DNA of 24,999 nt from positions 14,187-39,185 of the forward strand of contig DCMX01000089.1 of NCBI GenBank assembly GCA_002321855.1, given 5' to 3'. Position numbers and translations under genes: made by a program. The notes under the pieces are model-generated. The model was given only the letters and a program-made list of their open reading frames with translations, was not told the origin of the DNA and ran no database searches. This document shows, in pieces, positions 16,253 to 24,126 of the stretch. Each line of letters opens with the position of its first letter. The stretch's first letter is position 1. Source of the stretch: Fidelibacterota bacterium UBA1611 (GTDB lineage Bacteria; Fidelibacterota; Marinisomatia; Marinisomatales; UBA1611).

Positions 16253-16888
16253 ATGCTTTTCCGACTTGATCCACAGACACTTATTTTGCTCATTCCGGCC
16301 CTGATATTTGCTTTATCCTTTCATGAATATGCTCATGCTTGGGTCGCATTCCGCCTGGGTGATAATACGGCTGCCCGAATGGGACGACTGACATTGAACC
16401 CCATGGCACACCTTGACCCCATGGGTTCTATGATGATTCTTTTCGTAGGGTTTGGTTGGGCAAAACCAGTCCCAGTAGACCCAAGATCCTTAAATGATCC
16501 GCGTACTGATATGATGAAAGTGGCGGCTGCGGGTCCACTGGCAAATTTCATTTTGGCTTTTTCTGGTGGTATGTTATTACGATTATTGAGTGGAACTAAT
16601 TTGTTGACTGAAACAATATTGGTCATGCTTTTGTATTTTATACAGATCAATATCGCACTGGCAGTATTTAATCTGATACCGATTGCTCCTTTGGATGGTT
16701 CACAAATATTTTCCGGTTACCTGGCTCGAACAAATCCGGGTTTAGCTTGGAAGATTCAAACCTATGGACCGCAGGTACTGTTTGGTCTTATCCTACTTGG
16801 TTATTTAACGAATTTTTCCATTATCTGGATGATTATGAGGCCCTTTGTGAATTTTTTCATGCTGCTTTTTGCGGGAATATCAATATGA
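16253..16888 (+). CDS. Site-2 protease family (M50) membrane metalloprotease
   Basis: Polytopic membrane zinc protease, 211 residues, of the small bacterial M50 group without a PDZ domain. The zinc site is HEYAH at 24-28 inside the first hydrophobic segment (LIFALSFHEYAHAW). The second motif NLIPIAPLDGS (140-150) supplies the conserved Asp148. Conserved blocks GRLTLNPMAHLDPMGS and GWAKPVPVDP lie between. About five hydrophobic segments are visible. Substrate is unknown; related proteins cleave membrane-bound anti-sigma factors or signal peptides, but no such partner is adjacent. It starts 7 bases after the recombinase gene. Confidence 0.93.
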   Translation: MLFRLDPQTLILLIPALIFALSFHEYAHAWVAFRLGDNTAARMGRLTLNPMAHLDPMGSMMILFVGFGWAKPVPVDPRSLNDPRTDMMKVAAAGPLANFILAFSGGMLLRLLSGTNLLTETILVMLLYFIQINIALAVFNLIPIAPLDGSQIFSGYLARTNPGLAWKIQTYGPQVLFGLILLGYLTNFSIIWMIMRPFVNFFMLLFAGISI

Positions 16889-16894
16889 CCGAAA

Positions 16895-17026
16895 ATGAGT
16901 TATTTCAAGCGACTATTACCCCAGCGTATAAAAAAAGTTAGGTCGACTTGGTGGCTTCTGGGAATGCTGATAGGTATTATATATCTCATTTATCATCTAA
17001 AGAATATCGCATCTGAAGGATTTTAA
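16895..17026 (+). CDS. Small single-helix membrane protein, 43 residues
   Basis: This short reading frame fills the gap between the protease and ftcD. It encodes a basic N-terminal part (KRLLPQRIKKVRS, about 5-17) followed by one hydrophobic helix (WWLLGMLIGIIYLIYHL, 19-35) and a short tail. That is the expected layout of an N-in small membrane protein under the positive-inside rule. It starts 6 bases after the protease stop and ends 2 bases before the ftcD ATG, the same tight packing as its neighbours. The Shine-Dalgarno is weak. An overlapping 18-codon frame starts at 16885 (ATGA overlap with the protease stop) and ends at 16941; it has no recognisable features. I do not recognise a family; the gene is inferred from composition and position. 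Confidence 0.5.
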   Translation: MSYFKRLLPQRIKKVRSTWWLLGMLIGIIYLIYHLKNIASEGF

Positions 17027-17028
17027 TA

Positions 17029-18861
17029 ATGAGCCTTGTAGAGTGTGTACCCAATTTTAGTGAAGGGAAGGATCGTACAAAAATTGACAGAATTGTTGAA
17101 GCGATCGGTAGGGTGCCTGGTGTGAAAGTAATGGATGTGGATCCCGGTCCAGATACGAATAGAACTGTAGTGACCATTGTAGGGTCACCTGAAGGTATTT
17201 CAGAAGCTGCTTTTCAAGGAATCAAAAGAGCATCGGAATTAATAGATATGTCAAACCACTCTGGTGCACACCCAAGAATGGGAGCTACTGACGTGTGTCC
17301 TTTTATCCCGATAAATGGTGTGACCATTGAAGAGTGTATAGAACTATCAAAGAAAGTGGGTCGTCGTGTCGGGGATGAGCTTGGCATACCTGTATTTTTA
17401 TATGAATATTCCGCTCAAAGATCTGACCGGAAAGATCTGTCGCATATACGGAAAGGTGAATATGAGGGTTTAGCCGATAAATTAAGGCAACCCGAATGGA
17501 GACCAGATTATGGTCCGAGCGAGCTGAATATTCATGCTGGGGCCACAGCCATAGGATGCCGAGAATTCCTAATTGCATATAATATCAACCTTAATAGCAA
17601 AGATCATCGGCTAGCTATGGACATCGCGTTCGAACTTCGAGAAGCTGGTAGGGCAGCCCGAGAGCCTAATCCAGCTTCGAGAAATATTCTTGATGGATCT
17701 ATTATCCGGTTTAAGGATGATGCATATCCGTGCGGGATCTGTTCTGAAGTGTTTTCCAATGTTGATGACCTACCAGAACATTGGAAAGTTGTCCATGATG
17801 AAAATTTTTTTGAGTATACGAATTCACAAGGACGTGACCCAAATGATTTGATCGGAAAATCTGTGAAACGACCCGGAATGTTCAAAAATGTAAAGGCGAT
17901 CGGTTGGTATGTGGATATCTATGATCGAGCACAGATCTCTATTAATTTTAATAATTATAAAATATCTAAGATACACGATGTGTTCGATTCTGCATGCCGC
18001 TTGGCAGAGCAGAGAGGAATACGTGTGACTGGTAGTGAGCTTGTAGGTTTAATTCCTCTGGAAGCTATTTTAATGGCTGGTCGCCACTACCTGGAAAAAC
18101 AGAAATGTACCACGGGTGTCCCCGAAAATGATATCGTGGAATGTGCTGTTCAGTCCCTCGGATTAAATGATGTTTCAGAATTTGTTTCAGATGAAAAGAT
18201 CATTGATCATGCTATCAACAAATCAAAGAGGCCGATTATGGATCAAAGTGGAATTGAGTTCATAGAAGAACTTTCAACTAACAGCCCTGCACCAGGAGGC
18301 GGAAGCGTTTCAGCATTTGCTGGTGCTATGGGAGCATCCCTCGCTTCAATGGTGGCAGCTTTGACCCATGAGAAAAAAGAATTCCTTACTGTGAAGGAAG
18401 AAATGAATAGCATCGGTATAGAAGCACAACGGTTAAAAGACCGTCTTGCTTTTTTAGTTGATGAGGATACAAAAGCATTTAACCGTGTAATGAAGGCCAA
18501 TCGTCTTTCTGATGGAACGGATGAAGAAAGAAATATAAAGGAACATGCAATAGAAGAATCAAATAAATATGCCACTCAGATACCCATGGAAACAGCGGAA
18601 CTATCATTTCAGGTGATGCAACTATCAGAAAAACTAGTGGAACATGGAAATCCTAACTCGGTATCAGATACTGGTGTTTCAGCTGAAGTTTGTTTGGCAG
18701 CGATACGGGGAGCCTGCATGAATGTTAAAATAAATCTGCCTGGGATCAATGATCAGAATTATGTTTCAGATATGATTTCCAAGGTCTCAAAATTGATCAA
18801 GAATGCAGAAATATTGCAGAAAAAGGTATTTAAAAAAACCATGCAGACGATAGAAAAGTAA
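17029..18861 (+). CDS. ftcD: Bifunctional glutamate formimidoyltransferase / formimino-THF cyclodeaminase
   Basis: Transfers the formimino group from formiminoglutamate to tetrahydrofolate, then releases ammonia to give 5,10-methenyl-THF, linking histidine breakdown to one-carbon metabolism. The product has 610 residues; mammalian FTCD has about 541. Residues 1-180 are the N-terminal formiminotransferase subdomain (VPNFSEG at 7-13; catalytic His81 in AHPRMGATD). The second subdomain resumes near KAIGWYVDIYDRAQISIN. Between them, residues about 225-285 hold an extra segment containing a C2H2 pattern (Cys235, Cys238, Phe242, Leu248, His251, His256). The cyclodeaminase domain is about 405-610, with PAPGGGSVSAFAGAMG. 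AAGGA lies upstream of the ATG. No hut genes are in the window, and mutL follows by 17 bases. Confidence 0.93.
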   Translation: MSLVECVPNFSEGKDRTKIDRIVEAIGRVPGVKVMDVDPGPDTNRTVVTIVGSPEGISEAAFQGIKRASELIDMSNHSGAHPRMGATDVCPFIPINGVTIEECIELSKKVGRRVGDELGIPVFLYEYSAQRSDRKDLSHIRKGEYEGLADKLRQPEWRPDYGPSELNIHAGATAIGCREFLIAYNINLNSKDHRLAMDIAFELREAGRAAREPNPASRNILDGSIIRFKDDAYPCGICSEVFSNVDDLPEHWKVVHDENFFEYTNSQGRDPNDLIGKSVKRPGMFKNVKAIGWYVDIYDRAQISINFNNYKISKIHDVFDSACRLAEQRGIRVTGSELVGLIPLEAILMAGRHYLEKQKCTTGVPENDIVECAVQSLGLNDVSEFVSDEKIIDHAINKSKRPIMDQSGIEFIEELSTNSPAPGGGSVSAFAGAMGASLASMVAALTHEKKEFLTVKEEMNSIGIEAQRLKDRLAFLVDEDTKAFNRVMKANRLSDGTDEERNIKEHAIEESNKYATQIPMETAELSFQVMQLSEKLVEHGNPNSVSDTGVSAEVCLAAIRGACMNVKINLPGINDQNYVSDMISKVSKLIKNAEILQKKVFKKTMQTIEK

Positions 18862-18878
18862 TAGAGTAAGTTAATCGG

Positions 18879-20630
18879 ATGACTATTTATCCCTTATCTA
18901 AAGATCTACGTAATAAAATATCTGCCGGTGAAGTGGTAGAAAGACCGGCATCTGTGGTCAAAGAATTATTAGAAAACAGTATCGATGCTGGTTCTTCTGA
19001 AATAGAGATCGTTCTTGAAAAAGGTGGGCATCAAACGATTCAGGTTCGAGATAATGGATGTGGTATGGCTGCAGATGATCTTCCCGCATCTGTCAAACGA
19101 TATCATACCAGTAAAATTTCAGAATTGGACGATCTCTTTGCTATTAATACATTGGGCTTTCGTGGGGAAGCATTAGCTAGTATTTCTTCGGTCGCAGACC
19201 TTTCAATCATATCAAGCAATGGTAATGGTAAGGGTGCAGAACTACCTATCAAAAGCGGTAAGCTGGGCAAAGTTCAGCCAGCACCAGAAATTGGCGGTAC
19301 AGAGATCACAATAAGGAACCTATTTTATAATACTCCAGCAAGGAAAAAATTCCTTAAATCTCCTCGGACGGAGCTTCGCAAAGTTATAGACGTTGTAAGA
19401 CGATTTGGTCTATCATATCCCGAAGTTAGTTTTAGCCTTATATCAGATGACAAAAAAATTATCAGTGTGCTTTCTGAAAGTCTTGAGGAGCGTATCAATT
19501 CACTGTTTGATAAGACTTATAGAAAGAACCTACTATCTATAACTATTACCAAAGGGGATTATACTTTTACTGGCTTTGTAGGGAACCTTAACCTGGTACG
19601 TCGCCGACCGGGTGAACAATACCTGTTCCTTAACCGTAGGTTCATAAAGGACCGTCTTTTGAATTCTGCTGTTTACTCTGCCTACCGTTCGTTAGTAAAA
19701 CGTGGCGAGTTCCCGTTTTTTGTTATCAATCTTGCTATTCCTGCAGATCAGGTCGATGTAAACGTACATCCTATGAAGATTGAAGCCCGGTTCAAGGATG
19801 AATGGAGGGTCTACCATGTTTTAAGATCTGGTGTTAACGATACAATACAACCAATCCTTAAGACCATACCAGATCTTGAAAAACGACAGTATGACTACCA
19901 GTCATATTTTAAAGAAACCACCACGCAAAAAGATTCGAAACAGGCTAAAATGAATTTTAGAAGGCCAGAACCAATCGAGAATATTTTACAAACAACTCAA
20001 CTAAAGAGAGCAAAAGATTATGCATCCAAACTGGCCATACCAGGAACGGAAGCAGACAATATCATAATTGACAGGATCTGGCAGGTACATAGTAAATACA
20101 TCATATCGGAGATAAATAGTGGATTAGTTTTCATAGATCAGCATGTAGCTCATGAAAGGGTATTATACGAAGAAGCCATGATGGCATTTGAATCAACTTC
20201 AATGGCATCCCAAACATTACTATTCCCGGAACTTTTGGAATTCTCAAGCGATGAATTCGATGGGCTTTTGGATATATTGCCGTACTTGGAAAAAATAGGA
20301 TTTAAGGTCAAGAAGGTTGGCGATTATTCTATTAGTGTGGAAGCTACACCATCGGATGTTAGCTGGGGAAACGAGCGTCAAGTTATTCGTGATATCATTG
20401 ATGATTTTCTAGAAACTCGCAAAACATCCAGTTCCTATAAAGAAAGTATAGCGGCCTCATTTGCCTGCAAGGCTGCAGTTAAAGCAGGAGATAAACTAAC
20501 ACACGATGAATTGCAGTTACTGGTAAACCGACTTTTTGCGACCGAACACCCTTATTATTGTCCACATGGGCGTCCAATCATAGTACAGATGTCTCTGGAA
20601 GAACTCGATAAAAGGTTTGAGAGAATTTAA
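18879..20630 (+). CDS. mutL: DNA mismatch repair protein MutL (endonuclease-type)
   Basis: MutL links mismatch recognition by MutS to strand incision and excision. The product has 583 residues. The N-terminal GHKL ATPase has Glu29 and Asn33 (KELLENSIDAG), DNGCGM (58-63) and GFRGEAL (93-99). A linker (about 330-390) separates the C-terminal dimerisation/endonuclease domain. The metal-site motif is present as DQHVAHERVLYE (420-431), fitting DQHA(x)2E(x)4E with Val for Ala; ACKAAVKAGD and CPHGRPI (561-567) complete the site. This suggests a nicking MutL, as in bacteria without MutH. Its stop overlaps by 4 bases the end of the convergent phosphatase gene. mutS is not in the window. Confidence 0.97.
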   Translation: MTIYPLSKDLRNKISAGEVVERPASVVKELLENSIDAGSSEIEIVLEKGGHQTIQVRDNGCGMAADDLPASVKRYHTSKISELDDLFAINTLGFRGEALASISSVADLSIISSNGNGKGAELPIKSGKLGKVQPAPEIGGTEITIRNLFYNTPARKKFLKSPRTELRKVIDVVRRFGLSYPEVSFSLISDDKKIISVLSESLEERINSLFDKTYRKNLLSITITKGDYTFTGFVGNLNLVRRRPGEQYLFLNRRFIKDRLLNSAVYSAYRSLVKRGEFPFFVINLAIPADQVDVNVHPMKIEARFKDEWRVYHVLRSGVNDTIQPILKTIPDLEKRQYDYQSYFKETTTQKDSKQAKMNFRRPEPIENILQTTQLKRAKDYASKLAIPGTEADNIIIDRIWQVHSKYIISEINSGLVFIDQHVAHERVLYEEAMMAFESTSMASQTLLFPELLEFSSDEFDGLLDILPYLEKIGFKVKKVGDYSISVEATPSDVSWGNERQVIRDIIDDFLETRKTSSSYKESIAASFACKAAVKAGDKLTHDELQLLVNRLFATEHPYYCPHGRPIIVQMSLEELDKRFERI

Positions 20631-21118
20631 TTCAATTCCTTTGGTCGTTTTATCCATGTGAGATTTCCCTGACCGAGCCTGATTTCTTTCCAGGCTGACA
20701 CATCAAAATCCACCCTGGCCATTGACGCAGTAGGGAAACGGATCCATCCAGAATTTGTGCAGTTAGAAATGAAAGATGAAAATGTTGGTTCGTGTCCTGC
20801 TAAGCAAATGACTCCAAAGTTATTATTTGAATTATGAAGTATATCGAGTAATGTACCTGTTGCACTCCCATATATGGACCTATCCAGCCTGAGCTCTGAT
20901 GACCAAGCACCCGCTTTCATTGCTAACTCTACTGTGGTTTTAGCTCGAACTGCAGTGGATGTAATGACTATGTCAGGTATTTCATCTAATTCTGCCAGAT
21001 ATTTCCCCATTCGTTTAGCAGCCTTTATTCCGCGTTTCGCCAATGGTCGCTCGTGATCTACACTATAATCGGCATCCCAGTCAGATTTTCCATGTCGGAA
21101 TAGAACAACTGATCTCAT
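20627..21118 (-). CDS. SixA-like histidine phosphatase
   Basis: Histidine phosphatase of 163 residues, the size of the SixA phosphohistidine phosphatases. The catalytic motif is LFRHGKSDW with His9; Arg58 (TSTAVRAKTT) and the second histidine His109 (CLAGHEP) complete the phosphate pocket. The block DHERPLAKRGIKAAKRMG is also typical. SixA in E. coli dephosphorylates histidine on phosphotransfer proteins; the substrate here is unknown, as no phosphorelay gene is nearby. On the minus strand AGGAA lies 4-5 bases before the ATG. The 3' end overlaps mutL by 4 bases, tail to tail. It is the last gene of the aminotransferase-cyclophilin-phosphatase run, though a 120-base gap precedes it. Confidence 0.9.
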   Translation of the reverse strand: MRSVVLFRHGKSDWDADYSVDHERPLAKRGIKAAKRMGKYLAELDEIPDIVITSTAVRAKTTVELAMKAGAWSSELRLDRSIYGSATGTLLDILHNSNNNFGVICLAGHEPTFSSFISNCTNSGWIRFPTASMARVDFDVSAWKEIRLGQGNLTWIKRPKELN

Positions 21119-21141
21119 TTATTTCCTATGGCTTCATTCTT

Positions 21142-21159
21142 GTAGATGCATTCATCTAC
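21142..21159 (-). other. Short hairpin between cyclophilin and phosphatase genes
   Basis: GTAGATG (21142-21148) and CATCTAC (21153-21159) form a perfect 7-base stem with a CATT loop, in the 120-base gap. No T run follows on the minus strand, so it is not a standard intrinsic terminator. It could be an RNA processing or regulatory element, or chance. The rest of this gap shows nothing else I can identify. Confidence 0.3.
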
Positions 21160-21238
21160 TGGCATATTAAAACGATGGTTACCTGATAGCCAGTCTAAAT
21201 GTTATAACTGACGATCTGTGTATTGTTTTGAAACATAA

Positions 21239-21844
21239 TTAATCTCTTTTTATAGACATGATTTTAACTGTTTTTTGCAGTATTTGCCCATTTACAGGCA
21301 TCATCTGGATTTTTTTAACAACATTCAGACCTGAAGTTACTTTTCCGAAAGCTGCAAAACCTTGTCCGTCCGGATTGCGCATACCGCCAAAATCCAACTG
21401 AGGCTGATCATTGATACAAATAAAAAATTCTGAGCTTGCGGTTCCAGGTTCTAATCTGGCCATAGAAATAGTTCCATCTTCATGTTTTATACCAGTCTTT
21501 TTCGTTGTCTCGTGTTCAATGGGAAGAAGTTCCATGGAATGCGGATCAATTCCGAGTCCCCCTTGGATTACTTCGATCAATATATCATTAGCGGGTTGAT
21601 TATTCAAATGAACCGCTCTATAAAAGTGAGCATCTTGAAATCGTTTCTCATCTAAATATCGCAAAAAATTGTTGACGGTGGATGGTGCTCTTTTCTGGTA
21701 AAGGTCCATAATTATTGTACCTAATTCTGTTTCCATTACGACCTTAATATTTGAATGGTTTTGGCAACCAATGGTCAGTATAAGTAAGTTGAGAAAAAGT
21801 ATGTTCCTGATTGAATATTCATGGATAACCGTTATTTTAGTCAT
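21239..21844 (-). CDS. Cyclophilin-type peptidyl-prolyl isomerase lipoprotein
   Basis: Predicted periplasmic lipoprotein of 201 residues that isomerises X-Pro bonds during protein folding. A lipoprotein signal (SIRNILFLNLLILTIGC, lipobox TIGC, Cys27) precedes the cyclophilin domain (about 33-200). Domain landmarks are LGTIIMDLYQKRAPSTVNNF, FYRAV with the catalytic-type Arg76, IQGG (93-96), GTISMARLEPGTASSEFFI (124-142) and GFAAFGKVTSGLNVV. The pattern is that of a bacterial cyclophilin with most active-site positions kept. It follows the aminotransferase gene by 16 bases on the minus strand. GAGG is about 16 bases upstream of the ATG, which is rather far, so the start has some doubt. Confidence 0.92.
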   Translation of the reverse strand: MTKITVIHEYSIRNILFLNLLILTIGCQNHSNIKVVMETELGTIIMDLYQKRAPSTVNNFLRYLDEKRFQDAHFYRAVHLNNQPANDILIEVIQGGLGIDPHSMELLPIEHETTKKTGIKHEDGTISMARLEPGTASSEFFICINDQPQLDFGGMRNPDGQGFAAFGKVTSGLNVVKKIQMMPVNGQILQKTVKIMSIKRD

Positions 21845-21860
21845 GTTGGTTGTTATTACC

Positions 21861-22988
21861 TCAATTTTTTAAATAATCCTTCATGACTTCCAATCCATCG
21901 GTAAGAGACATGCGACCGTACCCTATGCGAAATCTATCTTTAGGGGTTTCTAATAATTCGGAATGATATATTTTTGGTGGTAGAAGAAGAACACCTGTTT
22001 TTTCAACTAAATCTTCGCAGAATTCATTTGCAGAGTTAGAACCATTATAACGAGGATATCCCACGCAACTGCCATCAGGGGTGACCCAGTCAAACAGATC
22101 GGTGAACTCATCAAAGAAATCACACAATATATTGATATTGTTATTAATTAAAGTTCTATTACGTTCCAAGATCTGTTGTTTTGCTTTTAAAGCAATAATG
22201 GATAGATGCTCGCTGGGAGCTGAGTTGCAGATGGAAAGATAATGTTTATATCGCTCCATGTCCTGAAGAATATTTTTGTCTTTACACATGATCCATCCAA
22301 GTCTTAGTCCTGGTAGTCCGTAAGCCTTCGACATTACATTCAATGATAACCCACGTTCATAAATATCTCCAACCTGGGGGAGTCGCAGTCTATTCTCACG
22401 TTCGATTAATCTGTAAACTTCATCGCTGAATAGAAAAAGTCCTTTCTGGCGACAGATTTTGATCAATGCATCAAAACGTTCTCTTTCCAATATAGTACCA
22501 GTTGGGTTGTTAGGAAAGTTTATGGATATCAATTTTGTATTTGAACGAATCTCATCCTCGACCCTGTCAATATCTAGTGACCAATTTTCATCAGGGTTCA
22601 ACGGTACCGCGGATACTTCGCAAATACTCAAAGGAATGGTTTCAGCTGATTGATAATTCGGCACCACTATGATAGCGTGGTCATTTTGTTTGAGAAGAAC
22701 GCGCATGGCCACATAGATACCTTCTTCAGCACCTGCAAAACAGAGAATATTTTCTGGCTTAGCTGTATCATAGGTTTTGGATATTTCATATCTAAGTTCC
22801 ATATTGCCAAAAGTTTCAGTGTATCCCAACCACAGATCCTTAAATGCTTTTTTATCATTAGTCGAAGCCATAGCTAATAGATTTGATACAGATAAACTTT
22901 CCACGTCTGATGCAGCCATGTTGTATCTTGCGGTGAATTCCCACTTGGAAAAATAGGTCTCTAACCTAAAATCTCGTACTTTTTTCAT
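21861..22988 (-). CDS. PLP-dependent class I/II aminotransferase
   Basis: Fold-type I PLP enzyme of 375 residues. Key residues: Asn161 in FPNNPTGT (158-165), Asp189 and Tyr192 in SDEVYR (188-193), Schiff-base Lys221 in MSKAYGLPGLRLGW (219-232), and Arg354 in DRFRIGYGR, which would hold the substrate alpha-carboxylate. The opening ETYFSKWEFTARYNMAASDVE block is a recognisable feature of one subgroup of these enzymes but does not tell the amino acid used. I give no gene symbol. It is the first gene of a minus-strand run with cyclophilin and SixA genes, divergent from miaA across a 100-base gap. Confidence 0.92.
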   Translation of the reverse strand: MKKVRDFRLETYFSKWEFTARYNMAASDVESLSVSNLLAMASTNDKKAFKDLWLGYTETFGNMELRYEISKTYDTAKPENILCFAGAEEGIYVAMRVLLKQNDHAIIVVPNYQSAETIPLSICEVSAVPLNPDENWSLDIDRVEDEIRSNTKLISINFPNNPTGTILERERFDALIKICRQKGLFLFSDEVYRLIERENRLRLPQVGDIYERGLSLNVMSKAYGLPGLRLGWIMCKDKNILQDMERYKHYLSICNSAPSEHLSIIALKAKQQILERNRTLINNNINILCDFFDEFTDLFDWVTPDGSCVGYPRYNGSNSANEFCEDLVEKTGVLLLPPKIYHSELLETPKDRFRIGYGRMSLTDGLEVMKDYLKN

Positions 22989-23088
22989 TGGTCCATCTGC
23001 CTTTTCAATATACAGTTCTTATGCTTATTAAATCTAAATATCCCCGATTGATGGAAAAAGAAAACAGTATCTAATTTTGACTATAGAT
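22989..23088. promoter_or_regulatory. Divergent intergenic region (aminotransferase / miaA)
   Basis: The 100 bases between the two divergent starts must hold both promoters. On the minus strand TATATT (23012 to 23007) could be a -10 element, without a good -35. On the plus strand TAATTTTG (23072-23079) fits the TAnnTTTG form of Bacteroidota -7 elements but lies only 9 bases before the miaA ATG, with no TTTG at the right spacing. None of these is firm. Confidence 0.25.
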
Positions 23089-24030
23089 ATGAATAAAATT
23101 ATAACTATCATTGGTCCGACCGCATGCGGGAAATCTACGTTGGCTATTGAACTGGCAAATAAACTCAATGGGGAGATAATCGGTCTGGATTCTCGTCAGA
23201 TCTATAAGGATATGCCCATTGGAACAGCACAACCTACGAATAAGGATAAAAAAGGAATTCCCCATCATCTAATTGGATTTCGAGATCCCTGGATGCCGAT
23301 TTCAGCTGGCGAGTATGCCAAATTGGTTCAGGAAAAAGTTTTCGTGATTCAGCAAAAGGGCCATACTCCCATTATCTGTGGTGGAGCGGGTCTTTACTAC
23401 CGAGCGATTGCCAAAGGAATTTTCAAGGGGAGCGTTTCTGACCTACCTATTCGAGAACGCTTGGAGCAAACCTACGAAAAAGATCCGGGGTCTTTATTTG
23501 AGCGTCTCAGGTCCGTTGACCCGGAATATGCAGAGATTGTCCATATTAATAACAAAAAGCGGCTGGTTCGAGCATTGGAGATATTTGAATCTACAGGAAA
23601 AACACCAAGCCAGCATTTTATCGGCCAAGAAACAAATCCAACTTTTGTTCTGGATCTTTTTCCTATTTTGCTCTGTATGAGAAAAGAATTATTAAATGAT
23701 AGGATTGACAAAAGAACCAAACAGATGTTTGAATCTGGGTGGATTGATGAGGTCAATACACTTTTGGAAAAACAAAGTGAAATGCACACATTCTTTCCTG
23801 CATTAGATTCTATTGGCTATAAACAGATTCATAGATATATTAAAGGTGAAATGAATGAGCATGACATGAAAGAAGATATTACTCTTAGAACACGGCAATT
23901 CTTTCGCCGTCAGGTTAAATGGTTTCGAAAAGAAAAAATAGAGTTTTCTATAGATATGTCTCAACTAGATAATGGTAAAGTGTCTGGAATTATTTCCGAT
24001 ATATATAATTATGCTATACTGAAGGACTGA
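23089..24030 (+). CDS. miaA: tRNA dimethylallyltransferase (tRNA A37 isopentenylation)
   Basis: Adds a dimethylallyl group to N6 of adenosine 37 in tRNAs reading UNN codons, using dimethylallyl diphosphate. The product has 313 residues, normal for the family. The P-loop is GPTACGKST (9-17), followed by LDSRQIYKDMPIGTAQP (33-49) with the catalytic Asp34, PHHLIG, ISAGEYAKL, and GGAGLYYRAI. The later RVDKRT-type region appears as NDRIDKRTKQMF, and LRTRQFFRRQVKWFRK is the tRNA-contacting segment. I use ATG 23089; a TTG at 23077 would add four unsupported residues. miaB and hfq are not adjacent. An intrinsic terminator follows. Confidence 0.97.
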   Translation: MNKIITIIGPTACGKSTLAIELANKLNGEIIGLDSRQIYKDMPIGTAQPTNKDKKGIPHHLIGFRDPWMPISAGEYAKLVQEKVFVIQQKGHTPIICGGAGLYYRAIAKGIFKGSVSDLPIRERLEQTYEKDPGSLFERLRSVDPEYAEIVHINNKKRLVRALEIFESTGKTPSQHFIGQETNPTFVLDLFPILLCMRKELLNDRIDKRTKQMFESGWIDEVNTLLEKQSEMHTFFPALDSIGYKQIHRYIKGEMNEHDMKEDITLRTRQFFRRQVKWFRKEKIEFSIDMSQLDNGKVSGIISDIYNYAILKD

Positions 24031-24082
24031 ATTTGACCTGGCGAAAAACAACCATTTTGATTTGTAGCAAATCTGTATGAAT

Positions 24083-24110
24083 AAAAAAGGGGCTTCCCGG
24101 CCCCTTTTTT
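24083..24110. terminator. Bidirectional intrinsic terminator between miaA and the LTxxQ gene
   Basis: AAAAAAGGGGC (24083-24093) pairs with GCCCCTTTTTT (24100-24110) around a 6-base loop. The A run on one side and T run on the other make it work on both strands. It lies 52 bases after miaA and 16 bases beyond the end of the minus-strand gene, serving both convergent genes. Confidence 0.93.
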
Positions 24111-24126
24111 ATTCATTGGTTATTAA

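Noticed and set aside
17731..17796. C2H2 finger as evidence of a eukaryotic origin or contamination
   Set aside because: The gene is bacterial in context, spacing and codon style, and is packed among bacterial genes; the finger is better seen as a local feature of this FtcD.
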